Shown here: piece after piece, positions 56,740 through 64,000 of the stretch
Layout: each line of letters starts with the position of its first letter
Position numbering within the stretch: the first letter of the stretch is position 1
From: an uncultured Parabacteroides sp.
GTDB lineage: Bacteria; Bacteroidota; Bacteroidia; Bacteroidales; Tannerellaceae
Assembly (NCBI GenBank): GCA_910577325.1
Contig: CAJTMR010000019.1
Span: 1 to 64,000, forward strand
Length of the DNA: 64,000 nucleotides
Reading direction: 5' to 3'
Translations under genes and position numbers: made by a program
Notes under the pieces: model-generated
What the model saw: the letters and a program-made list of their open reading frames with translations, nothing else
Told to the model about the DNA's origin: nothing
Database searches by the model: none

Positions 56740-57411
56740 ATGGATCTTCCTTCTTCCTGGACATTCATATTATTTACCTTGTGTTTTGTCGCCCTGATCG
56801 CAGGAGCCTTGCTCGGATTCGGGGTGGGATTCCGTACGGGCGGCAGGCAAGAACGCTTTCGCCAGGTAAAGGAAGGGCTGAAACGGAATAAAGCGGCCAT
56901 CTGCCGTTGGCAAAAGGAACGTTACGAATATGCCAGGCAGGTGAAGCGGCTGGAAGAAGATTTGCTACATTCGGCATCCGAATCCGAGCTGTATAAGGAA
57001 CGGATGTCCGATCTTGAGTTCTACCAGCAGAAACTCCGGGAGAGCGAGCGGGTCATATCCTCTTTGTCGGCCGAAAACGCGAACCTGTCCGACACGAATG
57101 TCTTGTCTATGCTGATCCAGTTGAAAGACGATCCGCTCCACACGAACCTCACCCGCGAGGAATGGAATGAGCTGTTTCATTTGACAGACATCCTTTTCAA
57201 TCATATCCTGACCGATTTGAAAGAGAAGCAAGGCATCACCCGCCATGAACAGGAAATCTGCTGCCTGGTCAAGTGGAATTTCCCGCGCAAGGAGCAACTC
57301 GCCGTCTTCAATAATACATCCGAAGCCCTGACGAAGTCGAAAAACCGGTTGAAGAAGAAACTCCGGCTGGATGAGAAGGCCGATTTGGACCGGTTTATCC
57401 GTCTTTATTGA
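56740..57411 (+). CDS. Membrane-anchored coiled-coil protein with HTH-like end
   Basis: 223 residues. One N-terminal transmembrane helix (FILFTLCFVALIAGALLGFGV) precedes a long charged coiled coil (about 40-115). A C-terminal domain with EQEICCLVKWNFPRKEQLAVF follows, then TSEALTKSKNRLKKKL, which resembles the helix-turn-helix end of Bacteroidetes membrane-tethered regulators. Co-transcribed with ppk1. DNA binding is inferred, not shown. Confidence 0.6.
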   Translation: MDLPSSWTFILFTLCFVALIAGALLGFGVGFRTGGRQERFRQVKEGLKRNKAAICRWQKERYEYARQVKRLEEDLLHSASESELYKERMSDLEFYQQKLRESERVISSLSAENANLSDTNVLSMLIQLKDDPLHTNLTREEWNELFHLTDILFNHILTDLKEKQGITRHEQEICCLVKWNFPRKEQLAVFNNTSEALTKSKNRLKKKLRLDEKADLDRFIRLY

Positions 57412-57600
57412 TGGCCGTGAAGGGCGGATTGTCCGCCCAATTGGATATTTGTTACTGCTTGATCGGTTTATGTGGTTGTATTTTAGTTTGTTATCTGTCT
57501 TGTCACTTGTCCGGCATCGTTTCTTTCCCTTCTTTTTCATCCTCTCTATCTTTGCCTGGTGTAAATTTGATTTTTAAGATAATCTAAATGGAGGAATGAT

Positions 57601-58605
57601 ATGAGAACGCGGTTTTTATTCAGTTTGATGTTGATCGCCTTGGTAGGAGGGATCGCTTGCAACCGGTCGTCCAAACCGGCTAAACAGTCTGTTTTCATGA
57701 AACGGGCGACGGGATTCGCATACGAAGTATTGGTCGTCATGGACAAAGATATCTGGAAAGGCGAAGCCGGCCGGTTGCTGTACGGTCAACTGACAGCTTC
57801 TATTCCGGGGTTGCCCCAGAATGAGCCGATGATGCGGGTGACGTATGCCGAGCCGTCGCAGTTTGACGGTCTGCTGCATTATGTCCGCAACATTATCCAC
57901 GTCCGGGTCGATGAATCCCTTTATACAAAAGTGTCTGTGCATAAAGAAAAAGACCGGTGGGCTACGGGGCAGGAAGTGGTTACGGTCGACGCTCCTTCTT
58001 CCCGGCTTTTGGCTGAATACTTGGAAAAACAGGGCACATCGTTGGTCGCTTGGTTGGAAGAGAAAGAACGGGAGCGGCAGGCCGGTTATCTGGAGGGTTC
58101 GCATAGCGTCTGGGTGAACGACAAGGTGAGGGCACGTTTCAATGCGCAGTTGTATGTTCCGGAAGAGATGTGTTCTTACAAAGATACGGCAGATTTCTTT
58201 TGGGTGACCGATCATGGCACGCGAGGACGGATCGATATGATCGTGTATAGTTTTCCGTATGTCAGCGAACGTACGTTTACGTTGGATTATCTGGTCGCCA
58301 TGCGCGATTCCGTTTTGGGAGAACATATACAGGGAGCGTTTCCCGGTTCTTATATGACGACCGAAAAGCGTTTTACTCCCTCTTACGAGGCAATCTCGAA
58401 GAACGGGGAATACTGTGGAGTCGTGCGGGGCTTGTGGGAGATGGAAGGCGACATGATGGGTGGCCCGTTTGTCAGCCATGCCCATCTCGACCGGAAGAAC
58501 CGGCGGGTTGTCGTGGCGGAAACCTTCGTCTATGCCCCCGGTGCGAAAAAAGCGAAACTGATCCGGCGTGGGGAGGCAGTACTTTATACGTTTTGTATGA
58601 ATTGA
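57601..58605 (+). CDS. DUF4837 family lipoprotein
   Basis: 334 residues with lipoprotein signal (LIALVGGIAC, cysteine near 20). Body typical of DUF4837: FAYEVLVVMDKDIWKGEAGR at the start of the mature part, GRIDMIVYSFPY, and FVSHAHLDRKNRRVVVAETFVYAPG near the end. Conserved across Bacteroidetes, function unknown. A hairpin GGGCGGA/TCCGCCC lies between it and the preceding gene at about 57424-57440. Confidence 0.85.
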   Translation: MRTRFLFSLMLIALVGGIACNRSSKPAKQSVFMKRATGFAYEVLVVMDKDIWKGEAGRLLYGQLTASIPGLPQNEPMMRVTYAEPSQFDGLLHYVRNIIHVRVDESLYTKVSVHKEKDRWATGQEVVTVDAPSSRLLAEYLEKQGTSLVAWLEEKERERQAGYLEGSHSVWVNDKVRARFNAQLYVPEEMCSYKDTADFFWVTDHGTRGRIDMIVYSFPYVSERTFTLDYLVAMRDSVLGEHIQGAFPGSYMTTEKRFTPSYEAISKNGEYCGVVRGLWEMEGDMMGGPFVSHAHLDRKNRRVVVAETFVYAPGAKKAKLIRRGEAVLYTFCMN

Positions 58606-58644
58606 CGGAAAAGGGAAGGGGCAAGAAGGGTTATGTTTCAAAAA

Positions 58645-58728
58645 CGTCACCGGCCGACGACGTACACCGTCGATCGCCGACGGTGGGTTGCGTCACCGGT
58701 TGACGGTGGGCTGCGTCAACCGGTAACG
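58645..58728. repeat. GC-rich 23-bp repeats with inverted parts
   Basis: GACGGTGGGTTGCGTCACCG (58679 on) and GACGGTGGGCTGCGTCAACC (58702 on) are tandem near-copies. CACCGTC at 58665-58671 pairs with GACGGTG at 58679-58685, and CGTCACCGG occurs twice (58645 and 58691). It lies between two convergent genes and may stop transcription from both sides. Confidence 0.7.
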
Positions 58729-58739
58729 GAAAAAGGGGG

Positions 58740-59531
58740 TTACAACTCTCCCGGTCTTTCATCTTCACCATCGCCTCCGCTACTTGGCACTTTGCCGATA
58801 TAGAGAGGAGCGTACATTAATGTACGAGGTGATTTCAGGAGTGTGGAGTTGTTGCTGAAATAGGTTTCGATCTCCAGCCGGTATGTCCCGTCCGTGAGGC
58901 TGGCCGGAACGACGAGTATGATGCGTCCCGGGTCGTTGATCGTCAGCGAAGTGACCGTTGCCGCCACCTCGTCCGTTTCGGTATTGACGAATTTGATGCT
59001 TCCGATGCCCGACCCGTCGGCGTTGAGGCTGCGGATCTTCTTGCCCGTGATGTCGATCGTGTTGCCCGGCGTCATGAAGCCGTCCGTGCGTCCGGTAGCC
59101 GAGTCGGTCACCAGGCCGATGCGCGCGCCGCCCGAGTCGAGCACGTTGCCGGAGAATACAGGCACTACCGATTCCAATTCCTTGCGGAATGCGGCTGAGG
59201 GGTTGATGTTCACGTACGGTTTCTGCTTGGCGGGGTCCACCACGCCCTCCGTCCCGATGAACGAGCCGGGCAGTGCGGGCGCATAAAGCGTCGAGCCGGT
59301 GTTGACGGTATTACCCAGGCAAACCGATTCGATGATTTTCTTGTCATACAGGGTGATGACGCCGATGACCGTTTCGCGGTTGTAGGCCGTTTCTTTCACG
59401 ATGTCGTCGGCGAGATTGTCGATCGTCTTCGGAAGGAGGGTTTTTACTGTGGCTGTGTAGTCGTTCGTCACGTCTTTTGTCAGAAGGTTTTCAGCTAAAT
59501 CGAAGAACCATTTGTAGCTTTTTGTTGCCAT
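58740..59531 (-). CDS. HU-like DNA-binding plus DUF4469 protein
   Basis: 263 residues. The N-terminal half (about 1-120) has the HU/IHF-like Bacteroidetes fold (LTKDVTNDYTATVKTLLPKT, NPSAAFRKELESVVP). The C-terminal half is a DUF4469 beta-sandwich (GFMTPGNTIDITGKKIRSLNADG ... GTYRLEIETYF). Common in multiple copies in gut Bacteroidales. Probable DNA binder; target unknown. Its -7 box is at 59555-59562 on the minus strand. Confidence 0.85.
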   Translation of the reverse strand: MATKSYKWFFDLAENLLTKDVTNDYTATVKTLLPKTIDNLADDIVKETAYNRETVIGVITLYDKKIIESVCLGNTVNTGSTLYAPALPGSFIGTEGVVDPAKQKPYVNINPSAAFRKELESVVPVFSGNVLDSGGARIGLVTDSATGRTDGFMTPGNTIDITGKKIRSLNADGSGIGSIKFVNTETDEVAATVTSLTINDPGRIILVVPASLTDGTYRLEIETYFSNNSTLLKSPRTLMYAPLYIGKVPSSGGDGEDERPGEL

Positions 59532-59554
59532 ATTGTTTGTATTTATGTTGAAGG

Positions 59555-59562
59555 CAAACTTA
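59555..59562 (-). promoter_or_regulatory. -7 box for the DUF4469 gene
   Basis: The minus strand reads TAAGTTTG, 24 bases before the start codon at 59531. Confidence 0.45.
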
Positions 59563-59567
59563 CTTTT

Positions 59568-61019
59568 TTATATTGGATTATAGCCTCGGATATCAATATA
59601 TTTATTGTGTTGTATAGCACATGTTTCGAATGTCTTCACCTTCTCCGGCATATATCCTGTGCGGATGCGCCATTCCTGCGGATAAAGGTTGTTGGCACGG
59701 TTGCCGAGATGTTTGGCGAAGCCGAGCGGGAAACCTTTATGGCAGACCATGACATAGCCTTTTTCGGTGCTGTCGGGAAGGAGGAGGGCTTCTTTTTTCA
59801 GATACCGGATGGCGTCCTCCCAATCGAGGTCAACCGTAGGGAAAGCCTCCCGGTTGAGGGCCGTGCTGAGTGCCAGCTCTTCGGCGGGGATGAAATCCTT
59901 TCCTTTGGCTTCGCCCATGCGGGTTCCGGCTGAGAGGATACGCAGGTGCTCGCGTAGCAGGGGATACGCCTCCCGGACAGGTCCGGACAGCATGCGAAGG
60001 ATGTTTCCGTCCCATTCGGGTGAGAAAGAGGCGGCATCCGACAGGTAGGAACGGGCCGCTTGCGGGATGGCTGGAGCCGCTTTCCCCTTTTCTTTTTTGC
60101 TTTTGCTTTTGTACCGGATCTCCTCCGTCTCGCCGTCCGCTTTGCGCAGGGCGGCGAGGAAGAAGCCTTCGCCCCTGGTCTTGTGCGGGAAAAAGCGATA
60201 GACCGGATGGCCGTATTTGAGCGGGCCGGTGGTCTGCCATTCGGCTTTTACAGGGATGGGCAGTGCTTCGGCTCCCAGTTCTTCCGTTATATGATGGATG
60301 TTCTCTTCGTCCTCCTCCGTGTTGTAGGTGCAGGTGCTGTAGATCAGCAAGCCGCCGGGTTTCAGCGCGTTCCAGATGTCGTGGATGATGCGGCGGCTGC
60401 GTCCGGCACAGAGCGCGACGTTGGCTACGCTCCATTCGCCTGTGCTGTCGGTATCTTTGCGGAACATGCCTTCGCCGGAACAGGGTACGTCGGCGACGAT
60501 CACGTCAAAGAAATGCGTCAGGCGGCCGATCTCCTCCGGGTCGTTGTTTGTCACGATGCAATCCGGATTTCCCCACTTGGCGATATTTTCCGCCAGTATA
60601 TGGCTCCGGCTGCGGATCACCTCGTTGCTGACCAGCAGGCTTCCTTCCGGCAGGTAAGCCGCCAGGTGGGTTGATTTACCTCCCGGAGCGGCACACAGGT
60701 CAAGACACCGGACAGGCGTTTTCACGTGGCTGCGGATCGCTTGTTCGAGAAACATGGACGACGCTTCCTGCACGTAGTAGGCGCCGGCATGGAAGAGCGG
60801 GTCGAAGGTAAACGAAAGTCTTTCGGACAGGTAATAGCCTGTATCGCACCACGCTACCCGTTCGCACGGTGCACCGGACATGGATGGGGCAGGCGTGCCT
60901 TTTTTCTCGTTGATACGGATACTGACAGGGACATCGGCCTGCAACGCCGCTTCGAAACTGTCGAACTCATTTCCCAGCAATGCACGGGTACGTGTGATAA
61001 AATCTATCGGAAGTGCCAT
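59568..61019 (-). CDS. RsmF-like rRNA cytosine-C5 methyltransferase
   Basis: 483 residues of the NOL1/NOP2/Sun family. The SAM-binding motif is LDLCAAPGGKSTHLA; the two catalytic cysteines are in DVPCSGEGMF and YSTCTYN. A C-terminal PUA-like region follows from about residue 300, as in RsmF of E. coli, with a final GYMPEKVKTFETCAIQHNKY block. It probably modifies 16S rRNA C1407 or an equivalent (inference by family). Confidence 0.9.
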   Translation of the reverse strand: MALPIDFITRTRALLGNEFDSFEAALQADVPVSIRINEKKGTPAPSMSGAPCERVAWCDTGYYLSERLSFTFDPLFHAGAYYVQEASSMFLEQAIRSHVKTPVRCLDLCAAPGGKSTHLAAYLPEGSLLVSNEVIRSRSHILAENIAKWGNPDCIVTNNDPEEIGRLTHFFDVIVADVPCSGEGMFRKDTDSTGEWSVANVALCAGRSRRIIHDIWNALKPGGLLIYSTCTYNTEEDEENIHHITEELGAEALPIPVKAEWQTTGPLKYGHPVYRFFPHKTRGEGFFLAALRKADGETEEIRYKSKSKKEKGKAAPAIPQAARSYLSDAASFSPEWDGNILRMLSGPVREAYPLLREHLRILSAGTRMGEAKGKDFIPAEELALSTALNREAFPTVDLDWEDAIRYLKKEALLLPDSTEKGYVMVCHKGFPLGFAKHLGNRANNLYPQEWRIRTGYMPEKVKTFETCAIQHNKYIDIRGYNPI

Positions 61020-61039
61020 CTCTTTTCGCTTGTTTTCGG

Positions 61040-61056
61040 CAAAAATACTACTTTTG
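61040..61056. promoter_or_regulatory. Back-to-back divergent -7 boxes
   Basis: TATTTTTG on the minus strand (61040-61047) and TACTTTTG on the plus strand (61049-61056) are separated by one base. They would drive the RsmF-like gene leftward and the RsmI-like gene rightward. Confidence 0.5.
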
Positions 61057-61057
61057 C

Positions 61058-61154
61058 ATTAAGATTTAAGATTTATGATTTAAGATTTATGGCAATGCCG
61101 CCCTTTTTATCATGATCATAAATCATGAATCGTAAATCATAAATCATAAATTCA
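61058..61154. repeat. AT-rich inverted array of ATGATTTAT units, copy B
   Basis: The left arm (AAGATTTAAGATTTATGATT...) faces the right arm (CATGATCATAAATCATGAAT...AAATCATAAATC), with a short GC spacer. It occupies the leader of the RsmI-like gene up to its start. Confidence 0.75.
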
Positions 61155-61855
61155 TGTCCGCTCTCTATCTCATCCCTGTCACGCTTGGCGACGTCGAACA
61201 TCGCCGGGTCCTTCCCGAATATAACCGGGAGGTCATCCTTTCCATCCGTCATTTCATTGTCGAAAATGTGCGTACGGCACGCCGTTTCCTGAAAAAGACA
61301 GAGCCTTCGATCGTGATAGACGATCTTGTCTTTTATGAGCTGAACAAACATACGTCGCCCGAAGCCGTTGCCGCTTATCTGGCTCCTTTGGCGAAAGGCG
61401 AGCCGGTCGGCGTGATCTCGGAGGCCGGTTGTCCCGCTGTTGCCGATCCGGGGGCTGACGTGGTGGCGATCGCACAGCGTAAAAATTACAAAGTGGTTCC
61501 GCTCGTCGGTCCTTCTTCGATCCTGATGTCGGTGATGGGTTCCGGTTTCAACGGGCAGAGCTTTGCCTTTCACGGCTATCTGCCGATCGACGCTTCGCAG
61601 CGCACCAACACGATAAAGAAGCTGGAAGGCCGCATCTATTCGGAGAACCAGACGCAATTGTTCATCGAAACGCCTTACCGCAATAATAAACTGGCGGAGG
61701 AGTTGATCCGCACGTGCCGCCCTTCGACCAAATTGTGCATTGCCTCGAATATCACTTGCGAAGACGAATATATCCATACGCGTCCTGTCAAGGAGTGGGC
61801 GGGAAAGGTTCCCGATCTGAGCAAGAAACCGACAATCTTCCTAATATATAAATAA
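61154..61855 (+). CDS. RsmI-like SAM-dependent methyltransferase
   Basis: 233 residues of the tetrapyrrole-methylase fold. Segments LYLIPVTLGD, GEPVGVISEAGCPAVADPG and PLVGPSSILMSVMGSG are the cofactor-binding loops of the RsmI (16S rRNA 2'-O-methyl-C1402) group. It is shorter than E. coli RsmI and lacks its C-terminal helix-turn-helix, so RsmI-like is the safe call. The next gene begins directly after its stop. Confidence 0.85.
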   Translation: MSALYLIPVTLGDVEHRRVLPEYNREVILSIRHFIVENVRTARRFLKKTEPSIVIDDLVFYELNKHTSPEAVAAYLAPLAKGEPVGVISEAGCPAVADPGADVVAIAQRKNYKVVPLVGPSSILMSVMGSGFNGQSFAFHGYLPIDASQRTNTIKKLEGRIYSENQTQLFIETPYRNNKLAEELIRTCRPSTKLCIASNITCEDEYIHTRPVKEWAGKVPDLSKKPTIFLIYK

Positions 61856-62431
61856 ATGGCAGCATATCAGGCACACGAAACAGCCGTTATCGATCCCGGA
61901 TGCACGATCGGGGAGGGTACGCGCATCTGGCATTTTTCCCATATCATGACGGGGTGCACGATCGGTCGGAATTGCAATATCGGGCAGAATGTCGTAATCT
62001 CTCCTAAGGTCGTCTTGGGAAATAATGTGAAGGTGCAGAACAATGTCTCCGTCTATACCGGTGTGACTTGCGGGGATGATGTCTTTCTGGGACCCAGTTG
62101 TGTTTTTACGAACGTGGTCAATCCCCGCAGTGCCGTTTCCCGTAAGGACCGGTATTTGGAAACGCATGTCGGAAAAGGAGCTTCTATCGGTGCGAATGCA
62201 ACGATCGTTTGCGGCCATACGGTCGGTGAATATGCCATGATCGGAGCCGGAGCTGTTGTGACCAAAGATATTCCGCCATACGCTTTGGTAGTCGGCAATC
62301 CATCCCGCCGGATCGGTTGGGTGAGCGAATACGGGCATCGCCTCGCCTTCAATGAAAAAGGTATCGCCACATGCCCCGAAAGCAACCAGCAATACCAATT
62401 ACAGAATGATGTCGTGAGACGTATTTCGTAG
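61856..62431 (+). CDS. Hexapeptide-repeat sugar N-acetyltransferase (WlbB/WbpD-like)
   Basis: 191 residues. The left-handed beta-helix is shown by I-G-x-x-x-x hexapeptides (CTIGEGTRIWHFSHIMTG..., IGRNCNIGQNVVIS). The conserved block QNNVSVYTGVTCGDDVFLGP, then FTNVVNPRS, marks the UDP-2-acetamido-3-amino-2,3-dideoxy-glucuronate N-acetyltransferase subgroup. It likely acts in surface polysaccharide synthesis, though no other such genes lie near. Zero bases between it and the upstream gene. A GGGGCGAG/CTCGCCCC hairpin lies at 62431-62451. Confidence 0.85.
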   Translation: MAAYQAHETAVIDPGCTIGEGTRIWHFSHIMTGCTIGRNCNIGQNVVISPKVVLGNNVKVQNNVSVYTGVTCGDDVFLGPSCVFTNVVNPRSAVSRKDRYLETHVGKGASIGANATIVCGHTVGEYAMIGAGAVVTKDIPPYALVVGNPSRRIGWVSEYGHRLAFNEKGIATCPESNQQYQLQNDVVRRIS

Positions 62432-62471
62432 GGGCGAGGTCCGCTCGCCCCGGAGTGTGTATGATGCAGGT

Positions 62472-62588
62472 TTAATATTCTCCATTGAACCATCTCTTTC
62501 CTTTCGGTGTCCGGATGAAGATGAGGAAGATGAAACAAGCTAATGAGATAACTCCGAATAGACCTGCTAATAAATAACTTTCTACCAT
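62472..62588 (-). CDS. 38-residue single-pass membrane protein
   Basis: Too short for usual gene calling. The frame begins MVESYLLAGLFGVISLAC and continues with a phenylalanine-rich helix to FIFLIFIRTPKGKRWF, then ends NGEY. This is a clean membrane helix with a positively charged cytoplasmic tail. It starts 2 bases after the stop of the 85-residue membrane gene on the same strand, so translation is probably coupled. Function unknown. Confidence 0.7.
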   Translation of the reverse strand: MVESYLLAGLFGVISLACFIFLIFIRTPKGKRWFNGEY

Positions 62589-62590
62589 AA

Positions 62591-62848
62591 TTATTCCTTT
62601 CCTTTTTTATATAGGATAAATCCTATAGTTGTTAATCCTATAATAGATATACATCCAATTGCAAATGTAACGATTTTGTTTATATCCGCATTGATAACCA
62701 TCGTTAATATTATTCCGCCGAAAATCAATTTGGAGAGGTCCAATGCATATTGGCCGGCTTCAATATAGATTGCTTTTAGCACCTTGGGGGAGATTCTTTT
62801 CAGTTGTTTCTTCTTGTGGGAAGAGGGCTTTTGGGATAATTGTTTCAT
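62591..62848 (-). CDS. Small membrane protein (DUF6722-like)
   Basis: 85 residues: a basic cytoplasmic N-terminus (SSHKKKQLKRISPKVLKAIY), then two transmembrane helices (LSKLIFGGIILTMVI; FAIGCISIIGLTTIGFILY). Bacteroidales-specific small membrane family; the name is from recollection of this layout. It forms a pair with the 38-residue protein after it. Role unknown. Confidence 0.65.
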   Translation of the reverse strand: MKQLSQKPSSHKKKQLKRISPKVLKAIYIEAGQYALDLSKLIFGGIILTMVINADINKIVTFAIGCISIIGLTTIGFILYKKGKE

Positions 62849-62871
62849 AGTTGTTCTGATTAGATATGAAT

Positions 62872-62907
62872 AATGGCGTAAAGGTAAATAAAAATCTTTA
62901 CGCCATT
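62872..62907 (-). terminator. Perfect 12-bp hairpin after nadC
   Basis: AATGGCGTAAAG and CTTTACGCCATT enclose a 12-base loop, between the end of nadC and the start of the small membrane gene. No long T tract, so terminator strength is uncertain. Confidence 0.6.
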
Positions 62908-62927
62908 ATTTATTGAAGCAAATCTCT

Positions 62928-63785
62928 TTAGCAAGCCTTGAAGCTCATATCCAGCCCTTTGACAGAATGTGTCAGTGCCCCGACCGAGATATAATCCACT
63001 CCGCATTCCGCATAATCGCGAAGTGTGGCGAATGTTATGCCTCCGGAAGATTCCAGTTCGTAACGTCCGGCAACCATTTCGACAGCCTTTTTCGTATTCT
63101 CGATGTTGAAGTTGTCCAGCATGATACGGTCGATACCGCCGACACGCATCGCTTCCTGCAACTCGTCGAAGTTACGGACTTCGATTTCGATCTTCAGATC
63201 CTTGTTTTTCTCTTTCAGGTATTGATGGCAACGTGTGATGGCCGCTTCGATACCACCGGCAAAGTCCACATGGTTGTCTTTCAGCAGAATCATGTCGAAC
63301 AACCCGATACGATGGTTGACGCCGCCGCCGATTTTGACCGCCTCTTTCTCGATCATGCGCAAGCCCGGAGTCGTTTTACGCGTATCCAGCACGCGTGTCT
63401 TGGTTCCTTCCAATGCCTTGACATATTTGCGTGTCGTGGTCGCAATACCGCTCATGCGCTGCATGACGTTGAGCATCAGGCGTTCCGTTTGCAACAAAGA
63501 CTGTACCTTGCCTTCGACGACGAAAGCGATATCGCCTTTCTTCACTTCGGCTCCGTCATGGATGAATGTCGTCATTTTCAAGTCCGGATCGAAGGTGTGG
63601 AAAATACGTTCAGCCATTTCGACACCGGCCAGTACGCCGTCTTCCTTCACGATCAGTTGGCTCTTACCCATTTCCGTAGCCGGGATGCAACATAAAGTCG
63701 TATGGTCGCCATCCCCTATATCTTCTGCAAATGCCAGGCGGATCAGTTCCGCAATCAGTTGTTCTTTTGTCTCTTGTACGTTCAT
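62928..63785 (-). CDS. nadC: Nicotinate-nucleotide pyrophosphorylase
   Basis: 285 residues. It converts quinolinate and PRPP to nicotinate mononucleotide in de novo NAD synthesis. Family segments in order: EDIGDGDHTT, LNVMQRMSGIAT, TRKTTPGLRMIEKEAV with the GGGVNHR-type KIGGGVNHRIGLFDMILLKDNH, EIEVRNFDEL, RIMLDNFN, ESSGGITFATLRDYA, and VDYISVGALTHSV. Full length. An AT-rich inverted array lies in its leader. Confidence 0.96.
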   Translation of the reverse strand: MNVQETKEQLIAELIRLAFAEDIGDGDHTTLCCIPATEMGKSQLIVKEDGVLAGVEMAERIFHTFDPDLKMTTFIHDGAEVKKGDIAFVVEGKVQSLLQTERLMLNVMQRMSGIATTTRKYVKALEGTKTRVLDTRKTTPGLRMIEKEAVKIGGGVNHRIGLFDMILLKDNHVDFAGGIEAAITRCHQYLKEKNKDLKIEIEVRNFDELQEAMRVGGIDRIMLDNFNIENTKKAVEMVAGRYELESSGGITFATLRDYAECGVDYISVGALTHSVKGLDMSFKAC

Positions 63786-63793
63786 GTTACTGT

Positions 63794-63875
63794 TGATTTA
63801 TGATTGATGATTTATGATTTGTTATTTATGAATTATATGCGATAAACCATAAATTATAAATCATAAGTCATAAGA
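63794..63875. repeat. AT-rich inverted array of ATGATTTAT units, copy C
   Basis: The left arm GATTTATGATTGATGATTTA... faces the right arm ATAAACCATAAATTATAAAT..., forming an imperfect hairpin between nadC and the partial gene at the window edge. Confidence 0.75.
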
Positions 63876-63882
63876 TCTTTTT

Positions 63883-64000
63883 ATTCAATTCTGATAGATT
63901 GTATAATCGCTTTGTCCCCTTCTGCACGGTATGTTACGTTCACGCGATATTCGCCGGATGAAGTCGGCAGTTTGCCGACAAAGAAACCATTGTCTTTTTT
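63883..64000 (-). CDS. Partial gene at window edge, C-terminal end only
   Basis: The minus-strand frame gives the last 38 residues of a protein that starts outside the window: a beta-rich tail (FFVGKLPTSSGEYRVNVTYR) ending IIQSIRIE. No family can be assigned from this fragment. Confidence 0.6.

Overview
The window looks like a chromosomal segment of a gut Bacteroidales bacterium, most likely Parabacteroides or a close relative (inference). The grounds are many -7 boxes of the Bacteroidetes TAnnTTTG type, two SusC/SusD loci, ECF sigma/FecR pairs, a DPP III with the HECLGH zinc motif, and several Bacteroidales-only families (DUF4837, DUF4469, DUF4959/DUF5126/DUF5000, DUF4998).

Layout. 1-3.5 kb: broken Crp/Fnr-like gene, mnmA, a 727-bp repeat element, a small winged-helix regulator with a frameshifted membrane gene, and a small secreted protein. 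3.9-13.2 kb: housekeeping genes (DPP III peptidase, DNA alkylation repair, a fur remnant, purA, a zinc peptidase, hisS, groESL, tRNA-Leu). 13.3-20.1 kb: ECF sigma with partner genes, mazG, dsbD, an RluA-type pseudouridine synthase, and a PD-(D/E)XK Rpn/transposase-family gene. 20.3-30.1 kb: a polysaccharide utilisation locus (ECF sigma, FecR anti-sigma, STN-containing SusC, SusD, GH89 alpha-N-acetylglucosaminidase). The gene after the GH89 is cut off after 24-30 codons by repeat elements. 30.9-45.5 kb: valS, a Tat-type sugar isomerase-like protein, tRNA-Thr, a decayed RsbW-like ATPase, a calcium P-type ATPase, a radical SAM protein, DPP IV, lipA and a phosphodiesterase. 45.6-54.6 kb: a second SusC/SusD locus with a frameshifted susD, two surface lipoproteins, and a truncated next gene near a 174-bp palindromic element. 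54.6-64 kb: ppk1, small lipoprotein and DNA-binding genes, an RsmF-like and an RsmI-like methyltransferase, a hexapeptide acetyltransferase, nadC and a partial gene at the edge.

The most unusual content is a family of about 720-bp elements, with three full copies (1565-2291, 30111-30837 inverted, 45729-46444) and one degraded end (about 30042-30100). They have 19-bp terminal inverted repeats (CAGGGCAACCGCACCAAAA), 9-bp target duplications and no transposase. The arms are packed with TATCAT/ATGATA motifs. A central 197-bp GC-rich core is identical base for base in all three copies, although the arms have diverged. Two copies touch glycan-utilisation loci: one ends the GH89 operon, and one separates two copies of an AGTTCT-N3-AGAACT operator-like site upstream of the second susC. 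I do not recognise this family.

A second theme is gene decay. Crp-like, fur, rsbW-like, susD and the membrane gene at 2.6-3.2 kb are all interrupted, and two utilisation operons end in truncated signal-peptide stubs. Short indels could be assembly errors, but the fur and rsbW remnants carry large deletions as well.
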